NCBI GenBank assembly: GCA_963969395.1
Contig: OZ017797.1
Span: 15,934,001-15,998,000, forward strand
Length of the DNA stretch: 64,000 nt
DNA from: Pseudoscleropodium purum
Lineage: Eukaryota > Streptophyta > Bryopsida > Hypnales > Brachytheciaceae
Reading direction: 5' to 3'
The notes beneath the pieces were generated by a model, which made no database searches, was not told where the DNA came from, and was given only the letters and a program-made list of their open reading frames with translations. Position numbers and translations under genes: made by a program. The stretch's first letter is position 1. Each line of letters begins with the position of its first letter. Positions 61,401 to 64,000 of this stretch are shown here, piece after piece.

Positions 61401-64000
61401 GCTAAGAGCCTTTATATACTCTCTCAAAGCTTGGAGTGCCCTCCAAATTAAGCTTTATCCCCCCAAGTAACCTTATCATCTACAATTTTCATCCTAATCT
61501 TTAAAATTTTGACTTTTTACGCTAGACTTAATTTCTAAATTTTGGAGAAATGCTCCAAATTCCAAATGGATTGCTTTAATGGCTTCAAAAGGCCGTTTTT
61601 AATCTTCTTTCAATCTAAAAAAAAACAAATCTTAGCAGTGACTAGAGATTCAAAACAGAATAAAAATCCAAATTTTGGAGTTTTCACCATCAATCAAAAG
61701 TAACTAACCTAAGCTTCTAAGTAAATTTGAGGGAGTCAGAAAAGATCCTAGATTTGTTTAATTCCAATGTCGTGAGCTTCCGATACGTTAATCAATTCCA
61801 CATTTGATCTTTAAATTTGTTGGTTTCGGAGGATGTTGCTAATTTTGATACCTCCTGCTATTGAAATGTCACGAAACTTGTTGAAGTGCTTTATAAACAT
61901 AATAGAAGCTATACTGATTTTTAGTGAGATTTTACTACACCTATGATAATTTCTACAAATTTACCATACTAGATTTTGGCGGTTTCATGCTCGAAAAAAA
62001 ATCTAGGAAAATTAGAAAAATCGAGACTTTTAAGGGAACCTCTCATGGAGTTCCCAAAAGATGTGTAAGTTTACATTCTTAGTACATGTAGAAAAGGAGT
62101 ACAAATCCCGCTACCTTTTTTAACTTTCAATGAACATGAAATCTTCTACAAAAAGGAGAATCTTGGCAAAGTGATTACACCATTGGACTTCTCGTATGAC
62201 TCCCATTTCAAATCACCATACTTATGTTGTAGATGCCCTTCGTTGCTTTAATTTGAGTTTCTCCACTTGCAAGCTAACAATTAGGATTTCTACTATTTCG
62301 TCAATGAAATGGAGAAACTAAAACTTATTACGAAAATCTATCTTAAGATTCTTACAAAATTCCTTTAAACCAACTTTTATCCAATTTGTATCTTATTGCA
62401 CGAATAGGTGGAGATAATTGGACAATTTCTACTAATACGCTTACTATGTACAAAAAGTGGGTTTCTATCCTATTTACATACGAGCTTGGGTTGTATTATG
62501 GCAAAACTAGGTTTAAAGTGACCAAGGATTGTATTAACACGTGCAACACAGGTTCTAGTTTAACACACATTTTAGGTCTTTTAATACCAAAAACTACACT
62601 TAAAACGTATAGGACATCTTTAAATCTTGAACCTCAGGTGACAAAATCGAAACTCACAAAATATAGAATCAACATTAGCTACGAAATCCATTATACTTTG
62701 CACAACACAACGGAATTTGATTTAAACACATCAAAACTTAAGAAACCAAGTTCTTATATTCTAGTCTTATTAGAATTACATATGCTGAAACTTCCATTTC
62801 ACTCTAACTTTGCTTTAAAATGACTTTTCTGAACATCAATAAGAATGAATTTGCTACAGGCCACAAAAAAATGTAGAAAAGAATCTCTTCCAGAATTAGT
62901 TTTTTTTTTTTTAATCCATACCAAAAAATTGCAGTTTCATGTTCTACACACACACTAGTTGTGAATATTTATTTACTCACCCTTAGTAAATAAAAAGCAC
63001 AACCAGGTTCTATAAGTTTTGGTTAAATTTACCCTAAAAGTGTCTAATGTTAGTTCATTATGCCTTCTAAACAATGAATCTTTTTCTAACCCTTAAATAT
63101 GTCTACTTTGCAAATTAATCAAGAACTTAACAACAATCTATACTAATTATCCCTAACCTCTGCATTTATCTATAGTACAGTGATTTTAGAGTAAAATTGA
63201 AGATATTTTAAAATTTAGACTCTTAAAATGAATGAAAAAAACATGCCATTTCTAAAAATGTAAAATACGATTGAATCAGACATTTCTAAAAAAAGTTATA
63301 GGTGGATGAAGTTTCCCCCTTAGACGGTCAAAAGAACTTCATCTACTCTTTTCTCTTAGTTTCCTAATTCAATTTAGTGTGAAATTTGACCGATGATATT
63401 CAAAAGTTTGTTTCTCCTTATAACTCAAGTTTAGTCCCGGTTGGACACTTTTTTTACAGTATCATCTAAATTGAGTTCAATTTTTCATCCTTTTATAACT
63501 CTTTTATATTTTAGTCTTTTCTTTAGTATAAGGTGTCTATGGATTTTAGTTAATTTAATCTATAACATTATGGTTCTAAATTCTTGTTCTAAATTCTTCT
63601 TTCAAACTTTAATTTATGACTTCTTAATTTCTTAGCTCTTGAGACAACTTTTGTAAATTTATTAGATTTAGCAATTTCATACGTTCTTGTAGATACTAAT
63701 ATTAACTTCTTAGATTGGTATTACACTTAGAAATTGAACCTTTTTACAAAGAGTTATTCATGGATGAAATTTGACCATTAATTGTATTATCAAACTTCAT
63801 CCACAGTTTTCTCCTAATGTACAATTCAAAACTCACTTTTCTTTTCACTTTCAAATTCTTCGTCATGTATTCTATCCAACTTTCTTACTCTAACTGGATT
63901 TCATTCACATTTGACTCCAATCTTCATCCATTTATATCTTTCTCAATTTTTGTCTATTTTTAAAGTGTGATATGTTTTCGAAAAACTCTAAAGAAGATCT
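52441..64000. other. Long AT-rich intergenic DNA, no gene recognised
   Basis: About 11.5 kb of low-GC sequence with many homopolymer runs. The open frames present are short and low-complexity and look like chance (the longest is 145 codons at 62386). Two diverged direct repeats sharing CACAACCAGGTTCT lie near 60206-60340 and 62966-63075. No RNA gene or terminal-repeat element was recognised. Confidence 0.55.

Noticed and set aside
62386..62823. A 145-codon plus-strand frame in AT-rich DNA
   Set aside because: Low-complexity Thr/Leu/Lys/Asn composition, no domain and no splice or composition support; likely chance.

Overview
The window is nuclear DNA of a plant. It has spliced genes with GT-AG introns, a plastid ribosomal protein with a transit peptide, a bifunctional P5C synthase, a BAHD acyltransferase, a Copia LTR retrotransposon and several small inverted-repeat elements, all set in long AT-rich intergenic DNA. 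Gene spacing (about seven genes in 64 kb) and protein style suggest a land plant of moderate genome size. An early-diverging lineage (bryophyte or lycophyte) is my impression only and cannot be proven here.

Layout: 1-2.4 kb, minus strand, 5' four-fifths of the nucleoporin NUP43 (runs off the left edge). 2.4-8.7 kb, intergenic, with two copies of a small TIR element. 8.7-10.9 kb, a J-domain gene with a one-base frameshift, preceded by an array of short repeated ATG-started reading frames and followed by a ~275-bp tandem triplication. 13.2-20.7 kb (leader possibly to ~22 kb), minus strand, a complete 19-exon P5CS gene, with a ~1-kb foldback element in its last intron and a TAA-flanked MITE upstream of its leader. 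25.9-31.2 kb, a complete but decayed Copia element (250-bp LTRs, ATAAT target duplication). 35.0-36.4 kb, minus strand, plastid ribosomal protein L3. 40.5-43.8 kb, plus strand, a RING/coiled-coil protein. 45.2-45.9 kb, plus strand, an intronless METTL21-type methyltransferase. 47.9-49.5 kb, plus strand, a two-exon BAHD acyltransferase. 52-64 kb is AT-rich DNA without a recognisable gene.

The genes are unrelated housekeeping or metabolic genes (nuclear pore, proline synthesis, plastid translation, protein methylation, acyl transfer, ubiquitylation). I see no cluster acting in one pathway, and no convincing new biological system. The best candidates for a second look are the mini-ORF array upstream of the J-domain gene, the foldback element inside the P5CS intron, and the GC-AG intron of P5CS.
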